DNA of 64,000 nucleotides from Turbatrix aceti (taxonomy: Eukaryota > Nematoda > Chromadorea > Rhabditida > Panagrolaimidae), in contig OZ017769.1 of assembly GCA_963969345.1 (NCBI GenBank), positions 5,769,725-5,833,724 of the forward strand, in the 5' to 3' direction. This document shows, piece after piece, positions 46,962 to 56,422 of the stretch; the stretch's first letter is position 1, and every line of letters begins with the position of its first letter. The notes beneath the pieces were generated by a model. It was not told where the DNA came from, made no database searches, and saw only the letters and a list, made by a program, of their open reading frames with translations. The position numbers were made by a program, and so were the translations under genes.

Positions 46962-48623
46962 CCTCGAGAACAAAAAATCCTGGCAAGAAGTATAGGTAGT
47001 CGTAGGAGCGCTTCAACTACGGAGATCGAGTCGATGAGCAGCACGCCAAGTGAAATTAAATACATAAATACATACACGCCGACCACCACGCTACGATTAT
47101 GTACATGAAAGCCCCTGCAAAACACAACGGAACACGAGGACTCTGAGTTGCCTTTGCCGCTGGCCTGGCGTGGCGTGGCATGGCGTAGCGGCGCAAGACC
47201 ACTACTGCACGACGTCACGATAAGCAGATTAGCAGTAGCCACTCTCCTCCGGACACAGAGACACCCTTCATCCGCCATCCACCATCCGCGGTCGGTCGGC
47301 ACGCGCAGCGGTGGAGGTGGCAGTGGCCCTGGCGACGACGACCACTGACTGATCATTGCTGTTATACTACCGCCTCAATTTTTTTTACATAAATGTTGTT
47401 TACTTTTGACCCAACTGACCCCCCACGTCCAACATCCAACATCCAACATCCTGCTTTCTGGTCATTATCCTAATTGGGTTAGGGGCTATTAATTAAGTTT
47501 TGGCACGCAGGGAGGGTAAAAAAACATGTTTTCCAGGGTGTTTTTCAGTCTGACTAATCAACACGGACAGAATTCGATAAAACTTGATTCACGGATACTC
47601 CTAGCCCCTGCGATTCTGAATCCCGAGCCCAAGAAGCTCCGGATGAGTTCTAAGAGTTCACGCCGGCCAACTGTCGCGGAAGGTTAATTTCATATGTAAT
47701 ATTCATTAATTTTGTACACCACGACAGAAAAAGAAGTCAGTCAGTATCCTATGGCGGCGTGTGGAGTCACTGACACTGACAATTGTTTTGCCACAGTCGA
47801 TGGAATGAATAATTCCGAACAATAGGACAACAGCGCGTCAAACAAGTTGACTCACTGTCAGAAGTGGGGAGTGCGGAATGCGGGAAAAAAGGGGGGCCTT
47901 CTTCGCCTTTGTTCCCGGAAAGAAGAATGAATGAATCCTTCCCGGTGAATCACTCGCAGCCACCGACAGGACCGAGCACTCCCGTGAGTGCCGAACACCA
48001 GCCCAGACCCCCCTGCACGCCGGCAAGCTCGCCCGCTCGTTTGCCGGAAGCGAGGGGTTATGAACGGCCGTCAGCCACGCTGACACGAGAAGAAACATCC
48101 GCAGCCGACGACAAGTCACTATTATTTCTGCGACGACCGGAGCGTAACAAAGGCGCCTGTGGCCTGCTGCCTGCGCGTTTCAATGAAAGCACAGCATTCA
48201 TCACCAGCGCCGTCTCGCGGAACGACACGATTCCATTCCATTTCCCCCCCTCTTCTTTTTGTCTTTTTGCCTGCTTCACCCGGACTCCCATTTATTAGAT
48301 GCATATTCATTTATTAGATAGATACATACACATGTACAGCAAAGACGACACGAGCCAGCAACCGGGATGCGGGGCCAGTCGTGGGCTCGTAGGCGCTGAT
48401 AGATCTTCGCCCCGACGTGCGGCGTCGTCGTCGCTCGACCGACGCCCCGAGCGCAAAGGTAGACTGGAAAGCAAATATATTTAATTGATAGGCGTTCTAA
48501 TGTGATCTGATGTCAGAACAACTGTGCTGCGATACACGGGAACTGTAGGTGGTTTGCTTAAAAGTGTTTACGTACATAAACATGTATGGGGACCGAGTTT
48601 AAATAAAAACATAACAGGTACTA
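46962..48623. other. Intergenic region left of retrotransposon
   Basis: 1.66 kb with no supported gene. It includes a short direct repeat (CCAACATCCAACATCCAACATCC, about 47428-47450). Confidence 0.5.
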
Positions 48624-48628
48624 CTTGT
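48624..48628. repeat. Target-site duplication, left copy (CTTGT)
   Basis: CTTGT directly precedes the 5' LTR and recurs at 55454-55458 directly after the 3' LTR. A 5-bp duplication is usual for BEL/Pao integrases. Confidence 0.9.
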
Positions 48629-48865
48629 TGTCGCAAAAGTTGCGAGAACGCGCGCGTTCTGTTTCTCCAGCCGCGAAAGATCGGTTACGGCTGTGCGCAC
48701 GCTTTCGACTCTCGGAGCGAAAGTCTAGGAAACTTCGCTGCTTGCCTCTTGGTCGTCCTACTTTTTGGTTGTGTCCTCATATTTGTCTCCCATTTTGCTC
48801 CCATGATTCTTTATTTATTTGTTGATTATTTATTTGTCGCGTAACGCGCTATTGGTTTACCAATA

Positions 48866-48887
48866 GGTTTAATTACCCAAGTTTGAG
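48866..48887 (+). promoter_or_regulatory. SL1 spliced-leader sequence in 5' LTR
   Basis: A perfect 22-base match to the conserved nematode SL1 leader (starts GGTTTAATTACCC, ends TTTGAG). It is not followed by the GT donor found in SL RNA genes; the next bases are GCTTCG, then AATAAA. An inverted repeat (CTATTGG/CCAATAG, 48849-48866) abuts its first base. It sits where the R region should begin, so the element's RNA would start with SL1. Confidence 0.95.
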
Positions 48888-48893
48888 GCTTCG

Positions 48894-48899
48894 AATAAA
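48894..48899 (+). terminator. Poly(A) signal in LTR R region
   Basis: AATAAA six bases after SL1. In the 3' copy (55369-55374) it would direct polyadenylation of the genomic RNA. Confidence 0.75.
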
Positions 48900-48983
48900 C
48901 ACTCTCTTATCTCTCGGAGACTCACGGGGTACAAGGTCACTGGGAGCATTACCGAAGGCCAAGGTAGTGTTTCCCACACTTTT

Positions 48984-49001
48984 TGGTGCAATCGAGCCGA
49001 G
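48984..49001 (+). other. Candidate primer-binding site
   Basis: TGGTGCAATCGAGCCGAG begins five bases after the LTR. TGG is the complement of a tRNA CCA end. I could not assign the tRNA with confidence. Confidence 0.5.
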
Positions 49002-49118
49002 TGATCCATACTCTCGGGCACCCCCCACGCGTGGCAGAGCAGAACAGGGCGGCGACACCGTCGGCGGTCCAGGAAGCAGGCGAGCAGACGAGCAAGACGA
49101 CAACCAGGCCCCGTCCCG

Positions 49119-49493
49119 GTGAGTTTTCTGGGTTTTGATTGGGTTGTTTTTATCTCGTGGTCCATCGGACAGGTAAATTGGGGCCAAAAAGGGGCGTTTT
49201 TTTTTGTGCGTCGTTTTAGGCCAGCAAGCGTGGGCTTTGTGAAGCAAGCGCGGGTGTTTTGGTTTTTTTAGGTAACCGTGGTCTGTCGAGACACGGGGTA
49301 CATTTGGCGCGAGTTAGATAGACGCAGGCTTGAGAGCGGCGGCATCAACACGCAGTTTGGGGTAACAGCGCTTCGCATAGTGCAGGGTTACGGTTTTAGT
49401 TTTTAGGCATCGTGTTCTTGTGAGACGCGATTACGGTACGTGAATTCTGGACTAGCGCATCAGGCGGGGTCAGTTTTTTACGTTTTTTTTCAG
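49119..49493 (+). other. Apparent intron in retrotransposon leader
   Basis: CCCG|GTGAGT at 49119 and TTTTTTTTCAG ending at 49493 form a textbook 375-base intron that closes five bases before the gag-pol ATG. The acceptor could also receive SL1 in trans. Confidence 0.6.
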
Positions 49494-49498
49494 CCACG

Positions 49499-52400
49499 AT
49501 GGTAAACAGGGCTGACCGCATCGCGCGGTTGCTAGCCCGCATCGCGGAAGTCGAGCGCACCTTTCAGGAACTTGGCGCGCACGCAAACGGCGATAACCCA
49601 CTATCGCCGTCGCAGCTCTACTATCGCGCGCAGCGCATAAGGCATAGGATCACGGAGCTTCAGGAGGCGCTTGACGAATTGGTAGGGAAGATTGAGAAAA
49701 ATCCGGGGAACGTGGTCGACGAGGAGCCGTTTCTCCGAGCAGCCCAAGGATTTGACGTTTTCTATGGCGACGCCATGGGTGTTATCGACGCAACGATGGC
49801 GCAGAACATTCCCCCAGCAATCGGGCAGAACCAGTTCGTGCCAGCACCCGCCATGGGCCAGAATACTGTCATGGCCACGGGAATCAGCTATCAAACGCAA
49901 ATGGCCACCGGTGTCCCTCCAACGAACTATTTTACGGCGGAGGTACCCGTAGGCCTCGGCAACCTTTCGATCCAGCCTCAGCAAGTCAGGCAGCAGGTTC
50001 GGACATCAACTCCGGTCGATTCGCTGATCGACATCGACAAGAAGGCCCGGGAGCAGTTCGACAACGTTCTTCCGTCATCGCCGGAGAGCTCACGCAGTTC
50101 GCAACGATCCCATCGAGACCAGGGACCCCAGATCGTCATCGCCAAGCGAGAAGCGAGAGTGCACGTTCCAGACTTCGACGGGACCCCGGAGAAGTGGCTG
50201 TCGTTCTACTCAGCGTTCAAGGAAGGCTACGCGAACGACAAGACAAGGACCGATCTCGAGCGCATGTCTGCGTTGAAGAAAGCGGTCAAAGGCAAAGCGG
50301 CTCTCTACCTCGACCAATACGACACCATTGGCGAAGTCTTCGAGGAAGCCTGGAAGAAGCTGCAAGAGGCATTCGGACGTCCAGAGCTTCTAGTCGAGGG
50401 CATGAAGCGGAAACTCAAGGCAATTCCGCAGGCAACGGACAAGGCAGAGTCCATCGAAGAGACTACGTATCGTATCAACAGCTTAGTCTCGATGATCATC
50501 CGCGCCGACAAGTCCTACCAAGATTCGCACGACTTGATGGCGCTCGTTAAGACGAAGTGGCCCAAGATCATCGTCGACAAACTGGCGTACGAACGGCACG
50601 TGAACCACGGCGGCGCTCAATACTCAATCGAGGCGGCCATCGAAAAGGTTCTGGTCATGGCCAGAGGTTTAGCCGAGTCAGAAGAGACAGAGAAGGAAAC
50701 TAAGGTGTCGAGACCCCCAAGTTCCAGTACCAGTCGAGGATTTACCCATAACCAAGCCTACAAGAAGCCGGTCACGTCAGTCCCGATCCAGAATCAAGAA
50801 GGTGACAATCAAGCCGTCAGGTGCTCATTCTGCGGCGAGCAAGGTCATCCGCCAGATCAGTGCACAGTCGTGGTTAGCCATGCAAACCGTCGCCAGGTCA
50901 TGGAACAGCAAAGACTCTGTTACCGGTGTCTGAAGAAGAACCACGTGGCGGCCTATTGCAACTACTTGTGCAAGAAGTGCCAGCGACCGCATCATGAAGC
51001 AATGTGCTATGCCAACCGGCAGCAGACCCACATCGTGAAGAGCGCCACCGGCAGCGAGCCCAACTGTTTCCTCGTGGGCACAATCAGGTGCAAGAACGGC
51101 GCGAATGGCAAGGTTGTCCAGCTGACAGCAATGCTAGATACCGCATCAAGCATGACGTACGTCTCCAAGGCAGCCCTACGCAAGCTCAATATCAAGTCGG
51201 AGGAACCGCAGTCAGTCGTCGTCACCGGACTGGCAGGCGGAACAGTCTCGTTCCACTCGTCGAAGGCAAATTTCAAGGTTGTCACCGACGACGGCGAAAT
51301 CGACATCCAAGGGTTGTCGATCAAGGAAGTGACCGGGAGTCCAGTAATCGTCACTCAGAAGGAGAGCGCGCACTACAAGAAGGCAGTCGAAGTCGACGTG
51401 CTTCTCAGTGTCCACTACACGGTCAAGCTCATGAAAGGCGTAGTCGAGAAGGACGCGAACGGGTTATTGACGCAGCACACGTCGGTCGGCACGTTCACGC
51501 TCCCAGAACATCCGAATTTCTTCGACCCGACTCAGACCAACATGTTCTGTCTCATTCGTCCAACGGGTACGGTCAACGAGCTCGACATCCTGGAGCAAGC
51601 GTATCTCGGCAACAAGAGCAATGACGCGCAACCAGTCAAACTCGAGGAACCCATTCGACTTCCTGACGGCCGGTACGAAGTCAAGATTCCATGGAAGAGC
51701 GAGCATCCGAGGATTCACCCAAACTTCGGATCTGCAGCGGGACAACTCCGATCGTCTCACGGGCGAATGCAGAAGTCCCCGGGCATTCTTCAGCAGTACC
51801 ACGAGATCTTCCAGAATCAAGAAGCCGCAAACATCATTGAGAAGGTACCTCCGCACTCAGGCGGCGAAATCACGCACTACCTACCGCATCATCCGGTGGT
51901 AAAGGCGTCCAGCAGCACAACAAAGGTCAGGATCGTCTTCAACTGCGCGGCCAAGACTCCAGAAGGAAACTGTCTCAACGACATGATTCACCAAGGCCCG
52001 GACTTATTGCCAAAGCTGCGCAGTATTTTGCTCAAAATTCGGGGAGCCAAATTTTTCGTGGCATGCGATATTGAAAAAGCGTTTCACCAGATCTCGGTGA
52101 GTCCAAAAGACAGGGACGCTTTACGGTTTTTGTGGGTGCGCGATCCAAATCTTCCACCAACCCGGCGGAATATTCAGGCTTATCGTTTCAAACAACTCAT
52201 TTTTGGCATGAATTGTAGTCCGGCGCTCCTAGGAATCACGCTGCACGTCCATATGAGAGGCCATCCGGACGAGATCGTCATGGTCACCACGTACGTAGAC
52301 AACGTGTTCATTCTGGACGATGACCCTGAGTTACTCGACCAAAGGCGGCGTAGAGTGCAGTTGCATTTCGAGGACGGCAAGTTCCATCTTCGTGAATTCT

Positions 52401-54715
52401 TTAGCAACAAAGGTAGTTTGCTCGAAGGAATCAAGGAAACGGCTGACGAAGCGCGTTTGAAGATTCTCGGCATAGGTTACGACGCGAAGACGGATGTTTT
52501 TCGCACAAACATCGCTATCGACGCTAAGCGGTGCAAAAACACCAAGGAGGTGCACAGCGCAATTTTATCGGTTTTTGATCCTATCGGTTTCGTTACTCCA
52601 GTCACGGCGTTGCTCAAAAGTTTTGCGCGCCAGCATGGCATCTTCAGTCACGAGCGTAGCGTGCCGCTCGGTAGTGAGTTGGCAAAGGCGTGGGAAGACG
52701 TCGTGCAACTGGTCAATGGCGAAGTCACGGTTCCACGTTACGCTATTTCTAAGGGGGGCGGCGAGTTACACGTTTTTGCGGACGCGTCTGGTGAATTTGT
52801 TGCCGCGGCCGCGTACTTCAAACCTGACACCGGTGAGCCGCCGGCTCTTATCATGTCCAAAAGCGTATTCAAAGCGCGGTCTACGACCATTCCAAAAGCG
52901 GAGCTGCAGGCGCTTGTTATGGCGGCGGAGTTGGCTCTTGAGATTGAGCAAACTGGGCCCAAATTTCGCGAAATCTGTCTGTGGTCTGATAGCACCATCG
53001 CACTGGATTGGGTTAAGAAACCATCGCACGATCTTTTTGTTCTAAACCGTGTCAAAAAGTTGCTGGCGATGCCGATCGCGTTTTCGTTCGGTCACGTTGC
53101 TTCGGAAGACAATCCGGCGGATCTTCCGACACGTGGTACCAGCATGCGTAGTTTGGGTAAGCTCGAACTGTGGTGGCACGGACCCCCATGGTTGCGTTCG
53201 GGCGAGTGCCCCAAAATTTTTTCCAACGTCGCGCCGCCCAAAATCGTGCACGCAATGACGCTGGCTTGTACAATCGCGCAGCAGCAAAATCAGGCGCAGC
53301 CCTTTATTTCGGTCGAAAATTTTAGTAATTATCGCCGGCTGATTCGGGTTACAAGAATGGTAATCCAAAACAGTCGCCGATGGGTCACGAGAATGGGGAC
53401 AATCCAATTAAAATTCCCAGTGTTGGGGGACGGCGAGGCTTGGCACGAGGCAGAGCGCTTCCTCATTCGGCAGGAGCAACAGCGCTACGACGTCATCCCG
53501 ACCAGCGACAATGCCCTCATCAAAGGACCAGACGGTGTCGTCCACTTCAACGACCGCATCCGGCACGGTCCAAGACTCCCTGTTCTCCCGCGTCACTCGC
53601 ATCTGACGACCCTCTACGTACGTCAAGTGCACGAGCAGCTAGCCCACTGCGGAACGGCTACGACGCTCACAGCCATCCGAGAGCACTTCTGGATTCTACG
53701 AGGCAGGGCCACGGTACGCAGCATCTTGAAAACCTGCACCAGGTGCCGCCAGCAGCATGCCGGGCCGTACGAGATGCCGCTGTTTCCGCCACTACCGTCC
53801 AAGCGCACCGAACTGACCAGGCCGTACGCGCACATCGGCGTCGACTTCTTCGGTCCACTTCGCGTCATTGACAAGGACGGCCTCAAGACGTCGACGGTGG
53901 TTCTCATCATCACCTGTTTGACCACCCGGGCGATCCAACTGCAGAGAACGCCGACGATGAGTGCTCCCGACGTACTCGAGACTCTCTACCGTCACTCAAC
54001 CAGATTCGGATTCCCATCGACGGTCCTCAGCGACAACGCACTGTCTTTCCGCAAGGTCGCCGAATTCGTCACCCAGGATCCGGCCTTCCACGGCGTCAGG
54101 TGGAGCCACACCATTGAGCGAGCTCCGTGGCAAGGCGCAGTCTACGAACGGCTCATCGGAATCGTCAAGAATTGCATGCATCGGACTTTTGGCAGAAAGC
54201 TCCCATATCTGAGTGAGATCGACCATCATCTGGGCACGATCGAAGCAGCTGTCAATTGCCGACCACTCGTACCTCTCGACGACGACACAACGGTCACGCT
54301 GAGACCTTGTGATTTCTTTCCTGCGACGGACCGCATTCTGCCGGGCATGCAGGCCTCTCAACCTCCCGTCGCGGCGCCGGGCCCCGAAGTGCTGTCCCAG
54401 CTGTGGAGAAAGCAGCAGGAAGACTCCTCGCAGGCAGCCGAGCTCTTCATGACGGCATACCTGAACCATCTCCGGGAACGCACCCAGTGGATCCACCGCT
54501 CCGGCCGAATCCGCAATAAGTACGAACCACTTGTCGGCGAGACGGTAGTCATCCGCGACGACGGTCCTCGTCACCTCTGGAGGCTCGGCCTCATCCAGCA
54601 GCTGATCGCATCCCAGGACGGCGTCAACCGAGCTGCAGTTGTCAAGACGTCGACGGGACAGCTTACGCGACCACTCAACCACCTCTATGCCCTTGAGAGC
54701 AGGCAGCAGGTGTAA
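49499..54715 (+). CDS. BEL/Pao gag-pol polyprotein
   Basis: 1738 codons without a break. The gag part has helical N-terminal repeats, then a DUF1759-like core (VHVPDFDGTPEKWLSFYSAF, about residues 221-390). Three zinc knuckles follow near 442-503 (CSFC...C, CYRC...C, CKKC...C). The aspartic protease has DTAS near 547. Reverse transcriptase spans about 800-960 with ACDIEKAF and YVDN (932-935). RNase H has FADASG near 1092. The integrase has its HHCC zinc part (HEQLAHCG, CTRC), and the DDE triad at GVDFFGP (about 1447), LSDNA (about 1511) and the Glu of VYERLIG (about 1549). A DUF5641-like C terminus ends the protein. A single frame means Gag and Pol would be made as one precursor. The RT box has Asn for the second Asp. 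Confidence 0.97.
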   Translation: MVNRADRIARLLARIAEVERTFQELGAHANGDNPLSPSQLYYRAQRIRHRITELQEALDELVGKIEKNPGNVVDEEPFLRAAQGFDVFYGDAMGVIDATMAQNIPPAIGQNQFVPAPAMGQNTVMATGISYQTQMATGVPPTNYFTAEVPVGLGNLSIQPQQVRQQVRTSTPVDSLIDIDKKAREQFDNVLPSSPESSRSSQRSHRDQGPQIVIAKREARVHVPDFDGTPEKWLSFYSAFKEGYANDKTRTDLERMSALKKAVKGKAALYLDQYDTIGEVFEEAWKKLQEAFGRPELLVEGMKRKLKAIPQATDKAESIEETTYRINSLVSMIIRADKSYQDSHDLMALVKTKWPKIIVDKLAYERHVNHGGAQYSIEAAIEKVLVMARGLAESEETEKETKVSRPPSSSTSRGFTHNQAYKKPVTSVPIQNQEGDNQAVRCSFCGEQGHPPDQCTVVVSHANRRQVMEQQRLCYRCLKKNHVAAYCNYLCKKCQRPHHEAMCYANRQQTHIVKSATGSEPNCFLVGTIRCKNGANGKVVQLTAMLDTASSMTYVSKAALRKLNIKSEEPQSVVVTGLAGGTVSFHSSKANFKVVTDDGEIDIQGLSIKEVTGSPVIVTQKESAHYKKAVEVDVLLSVHYTVKLMKGVVEKDANGLLTQHTSVGTFTLPEHPNFFDPTQTNMFCLIRPTGTVNELDILEQAYLGNKSNDAQPVKLEEPIRLPDGRYEVKIPWKSEHPRIHPNFGSAAGQLRSSHGRMQKSPGILQQYHEIFQNQEAANIIEKVPPHSGGEITHYLPHHPVVKASSSTTKVRIVFNCAAKTPEGNCLNDMIHQGPDLLPKLRSILLKIRGAKFFVACDIEKAFHQISVSPKDRDALRFLWVRDPNLPPTRRNIQAYRFKQLIFGMNCSPALLGITLHVHMRGHPDEIVMVTTYVDNVFILDDDPELLDQRRRRVQLHFEDGKFHLREFFSNKGSLLEGIKETADEARLKILGIGYDAKTDVFRTNIAIDAKRCKNTKEVHSAILSVFDPIGFVTPVTALLKSFARQHGIFSHERSVPLGSELAKAWEDVVQLVNGEVTVPRYAISKGGGELHVFADASGEFVAAAAYFKPDTGEPPALIMSKSVFKARSTTIPKAELQALVMAAELALEIEQTGPKFREICLWSDSTIALDWVKKPSHDLFVLNRVKKLLAMPIAFSFGHVASEDNPADLPTRGTSMRSLGKLELWWHGPPWLRSGECPKIFSNVAPPKIVHAMTLACTIAQQQNQAQPFISVENFSNYRRLIRVTRMVIQNSRRWVTRMGTIQLKFPVLGDGEAWHEAERFLIRQEQQRYDVIPTSDNALIKGPDGVVHFNDRIRHGPRLPVLPRHSHLTTLYVRQVHEQLAHCGTATTLTAIREHFWILRGRATVRSILKTCTRCRQQHAGPYEMPLFPPLPSKRTELTRPYAHIGVDFFGPLRVIDKDGLKTSTVVLIITCLTTRAIQLQRTPTMSAPDVLETLYRHSTRFGFPSTVLSDNALSFRKVAEFVTQDPAFHGVRWSHTIERAPWQGAVYERLIGIVKNCMHRTFGRKLPYLSEIDHHLGTIEAAVNCRPLVPLDDDTTVTLRPCDFFPATDRILPGMQASQPPVAAPGPEVLSQLWRKQQEDSSQAAELFMTAYLNHLRERTQWIHRSGRIRNKYEPLVGETVVIRDDGPRHLWRLGLIQQLIASQDGVNRAAVVKTSTGQLTRPLNHLYALESRQQV

Positions 54716-55103
54716 GTGGGTCTATGATTCTTCCCCTTTTGTCCCCCCCTTCCCTTCCCCTTCAGACCAAGTACGGCGAGTAGGCACGCGTTTTTTTGGA
54801 TTTGGGGATATCGGGTTTATTCAAAATCTCCTCCCCTTTGGTTTTTTTTGGTTTGTGTTTCACGGCGAGGCCGGACGAAGGTCGAATCAGGGCTTGAAGG
54901 TTGAGGCCCCACCTAGGTCCAATGTTCCCGCCTGGCTTGCACGGTAAGTCTCAACTGGCAAAACCCGTACCAGACCCAAGTCCCTCACTCACCCGGTCCG
55001 CGCTTCTTTCGGTTTTTATTTGCGAATTTGGGGATTTTTGGGCCTTCGGGCCAACATTCGTCTTTTTGGTTTCCCTCGGGCGCTCGGTGGCCGCGGCGCC
55101 GAG
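54716..55103 (+). other. 3' untranslated part of the element
   Basis: 388 bases between the stop codon and the 3' LTR. There is no env ORF, and no purine-rich tract directly before the LTR (the last bases are GGCGCCGAG). Confidence 0.7.
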
Positions 55104-55453
55104 TGTCGCAAAAGTTGCGAGAACGCGCGCGTTCTGTTTCTCCAGCCGCGAAAGATCGGTTACGGCTGTGCGCACGCTTTCGACTCTCGGAGCGAAAGTC
55201 TAGGAAACTTCGCTGCTTGCCTCTTGGTCGTCCTACTTTTTGGTTGTGTCCTCATATTTGTCTCCCATTTTGCTCCCATGATTCTTTATTTATTTGTTGA
55301 TTATTTATTTGTCGCGTAACGCGCTATTGGTTTACCAATAGGTTTAATTACCCAAGTTTGAGGCTTCGAATAAACACTCTCTTATCTCTCGGAGACTCAC
55401 GGGGTACAAGGTCACTGGGAGCATTACCGAAGGCCAAGGTAGTGTTTCCCACA
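55104..55453 (+). repeat. 3' LTR
   Basis: Identical by eye to 48629-48978. SL1 lies at 55341-55362 and AATAAA at 55369-55374. Confidence 0.95.
55341..55362 (+). promoter_or_regulatory. SL1 spliced-leader sequence in 3' LTR
   Basis: Same perfect 22-base SL1 match and context as in the 5' LTR. Confidence 0.95.
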
Positions 55454-55458
55454 CTTGT
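55454..55458. repeat. Target-site duplication, right copy (CTTGT)
   Basis: Matches 48624-48628. Confidence 0.9.
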
Positions 55459-55882
55459 TGTATGTTTTTCGAAAACAGTGTCAAAATAAAGTGAAACAAT
55501 GAAAATAGGACTCTTGTTCATCGAACTGTTAAAAATATGTAATTTATCCTGCCTGAAATCCTCAAAAAAAATATTTCGGGATTCTGACTGCCAAATTGGG
55601 TGACCTAACACTTTTCACGTCTGCTTAGCCCCTCCCCCCTCAAAATCAAAAGACATGCATGCGCGCATTCAAAAAATTGATCCGCCTATTTTTAAAATTT
55701 GTTTATAGCACCTCGGCTTCAAAATTCATCTAAATTGAGTCACCTGCCTTCTAGACTCAAAACACAATGTTCAAACCTGAACTTGAGCACCCAGGAAGTC
55801 AAAGAAACCACGTGTTTACCTTTTTAAATAGTTAATTCGAATCAGAACCCATAGCTCCGTGACATCCATCATCCATCGTCCA
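55459..55882. other. Spacer between retrotransposon and peptide gene
   Basis: 424 A/T-rich bases; no gene seen. Confidence 0.5.
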
Positions 55883-56098
55883 TCAACCACGTGAGCACGA
55901 CGTGCAGTGTATGAACAAAGCGGCAATATTGTTGCCATAGCCCTGGTTGCCGTACTCCAGAACGCCGTTGGGGTTCACGCCTCCGTTGTATTCGAATACC
56001 GGCCTGGCCCACTGTCCGGCGACGACGGCAAAGGCCGCACAGAGAACCAGGAGGGCTAGGAGCCTCTGAGAAGGCGAAAACAACAAGCGACACTGCAT
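55883..56098 (-). CDS. Small secreted peptide, paralogue 1
   Basis: A single exon of 71 residues. A clear signal peptide (LLALLVLCAAFAVVAG) should be cut before Gln (QWARPVF), leaving a mature peptide of about 43 residues. It ends GNQGYGNNIAALFIHCTSCSRG over two conserved stretches. The second gene at 56423-56632 encodes the same plan. Gln at the new N terminus could cyclise to pyroglutamate. The family is not recognised; an extracellular signalling, structural or antimicrobial role are all possible. There are only two cysteines (CTSC). Confidence 0.75.
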   Translation of the reverse strand: MQCRLLFSPSQRLLALLVLCAAFAVVAGQWARPVFEYNGGVNPNGVLEYGNQGYGNNIAALFIHCTSCSRG

Positions 56099-56422
56099 CA
56101 CAGGAGCGTGTGGGGCATGTGGTGGCCGCGTGGAATTATATAAACAGAACACGCTCCATTCCCGGGCGGGGGGTCTGTGTGGCATGGAATCTCGTTTTGG
56201 GCAATTGCAAAACGCAAGAGAGCAATTGCAAAACACGCCCCAATGCATAGGAACTGCCATGTTTATCGACACCAGAATAAAAAAAAACGAGAAATAACAA
56301 TTGAACCGAACCGAACTTGAACTAGGTGCATAGAACTGCCAGATGCTCCCAGCACGACGGGGATAAGTAGATTGCACTGCTGCCGATCGCTCAAGGCGAA
56401 AGAAATCGCACGAGCACTTCCG
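56099..56422. other. Spacer between the two peptide genes
   Basis: 324 bases, no gene seen; it should contain the promoter of paralogue 1. A TATATAA-like ATTATATAAAC is present at about 56135-56145 (minus-strand reading TTTATATAAT), about 40 bases upstream of the ATG. Confidence 0.5.

Larger units (their letters stand above)
48629..48978 (+). repeat. 5' LTR
   Basis: 350 bp, TGTCGC...CCCACA. The U3 part has a TTATTTATTTG-rich TATA-like zone about 30-50 bases before the SL1 sequence. The inferred R region starts at SL1 (48866) and ends some 15-25 bases after AATAAA (48894-48899). U5 runs to 48978. Confidence 0.95.
48629..55453 (+). mobile_element. Complete BEL/Pao LTR retrotransposon with SL1 in its LTRs
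   Basis: A 6825-bp element: 350-bp LTR (48629-48978), leader (48979-49498), one gag-pol ORF (49499-54715), a 388-bp untranslated 3' part, and a second 350-bp LTR (55104-55453). It is flanked by CTTGT duplications. The LTRs start TG and end CA, and appear identical when read side by side. With the intact ORF this indicates very recent insertion. The domain order protease-RT-RNase H-integrase, the DUF1759-like gag and the DUF5641-like C terminus place it in BEL/Pao. No envelope ORF is present. The unit lies between genes and interrupts none that I can see. Confidence 0.97.

Noticed and set aside
48841..48960. SL1 match as a genuine SL RNA gene
   Set aside because: No GT donor follows the 22-mer, no Sm-site-like AATTTTGG is seen in the next 80 bases, and the sequence is duplicated exactly in both LTRs; it is part of the retrotransposon.
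54716..55103. Possible env gene downstream of pol
   Set aside because: Only 388 bases remain and no frame shows a signal peptide or membrane anchor; the element lacks an envelope.
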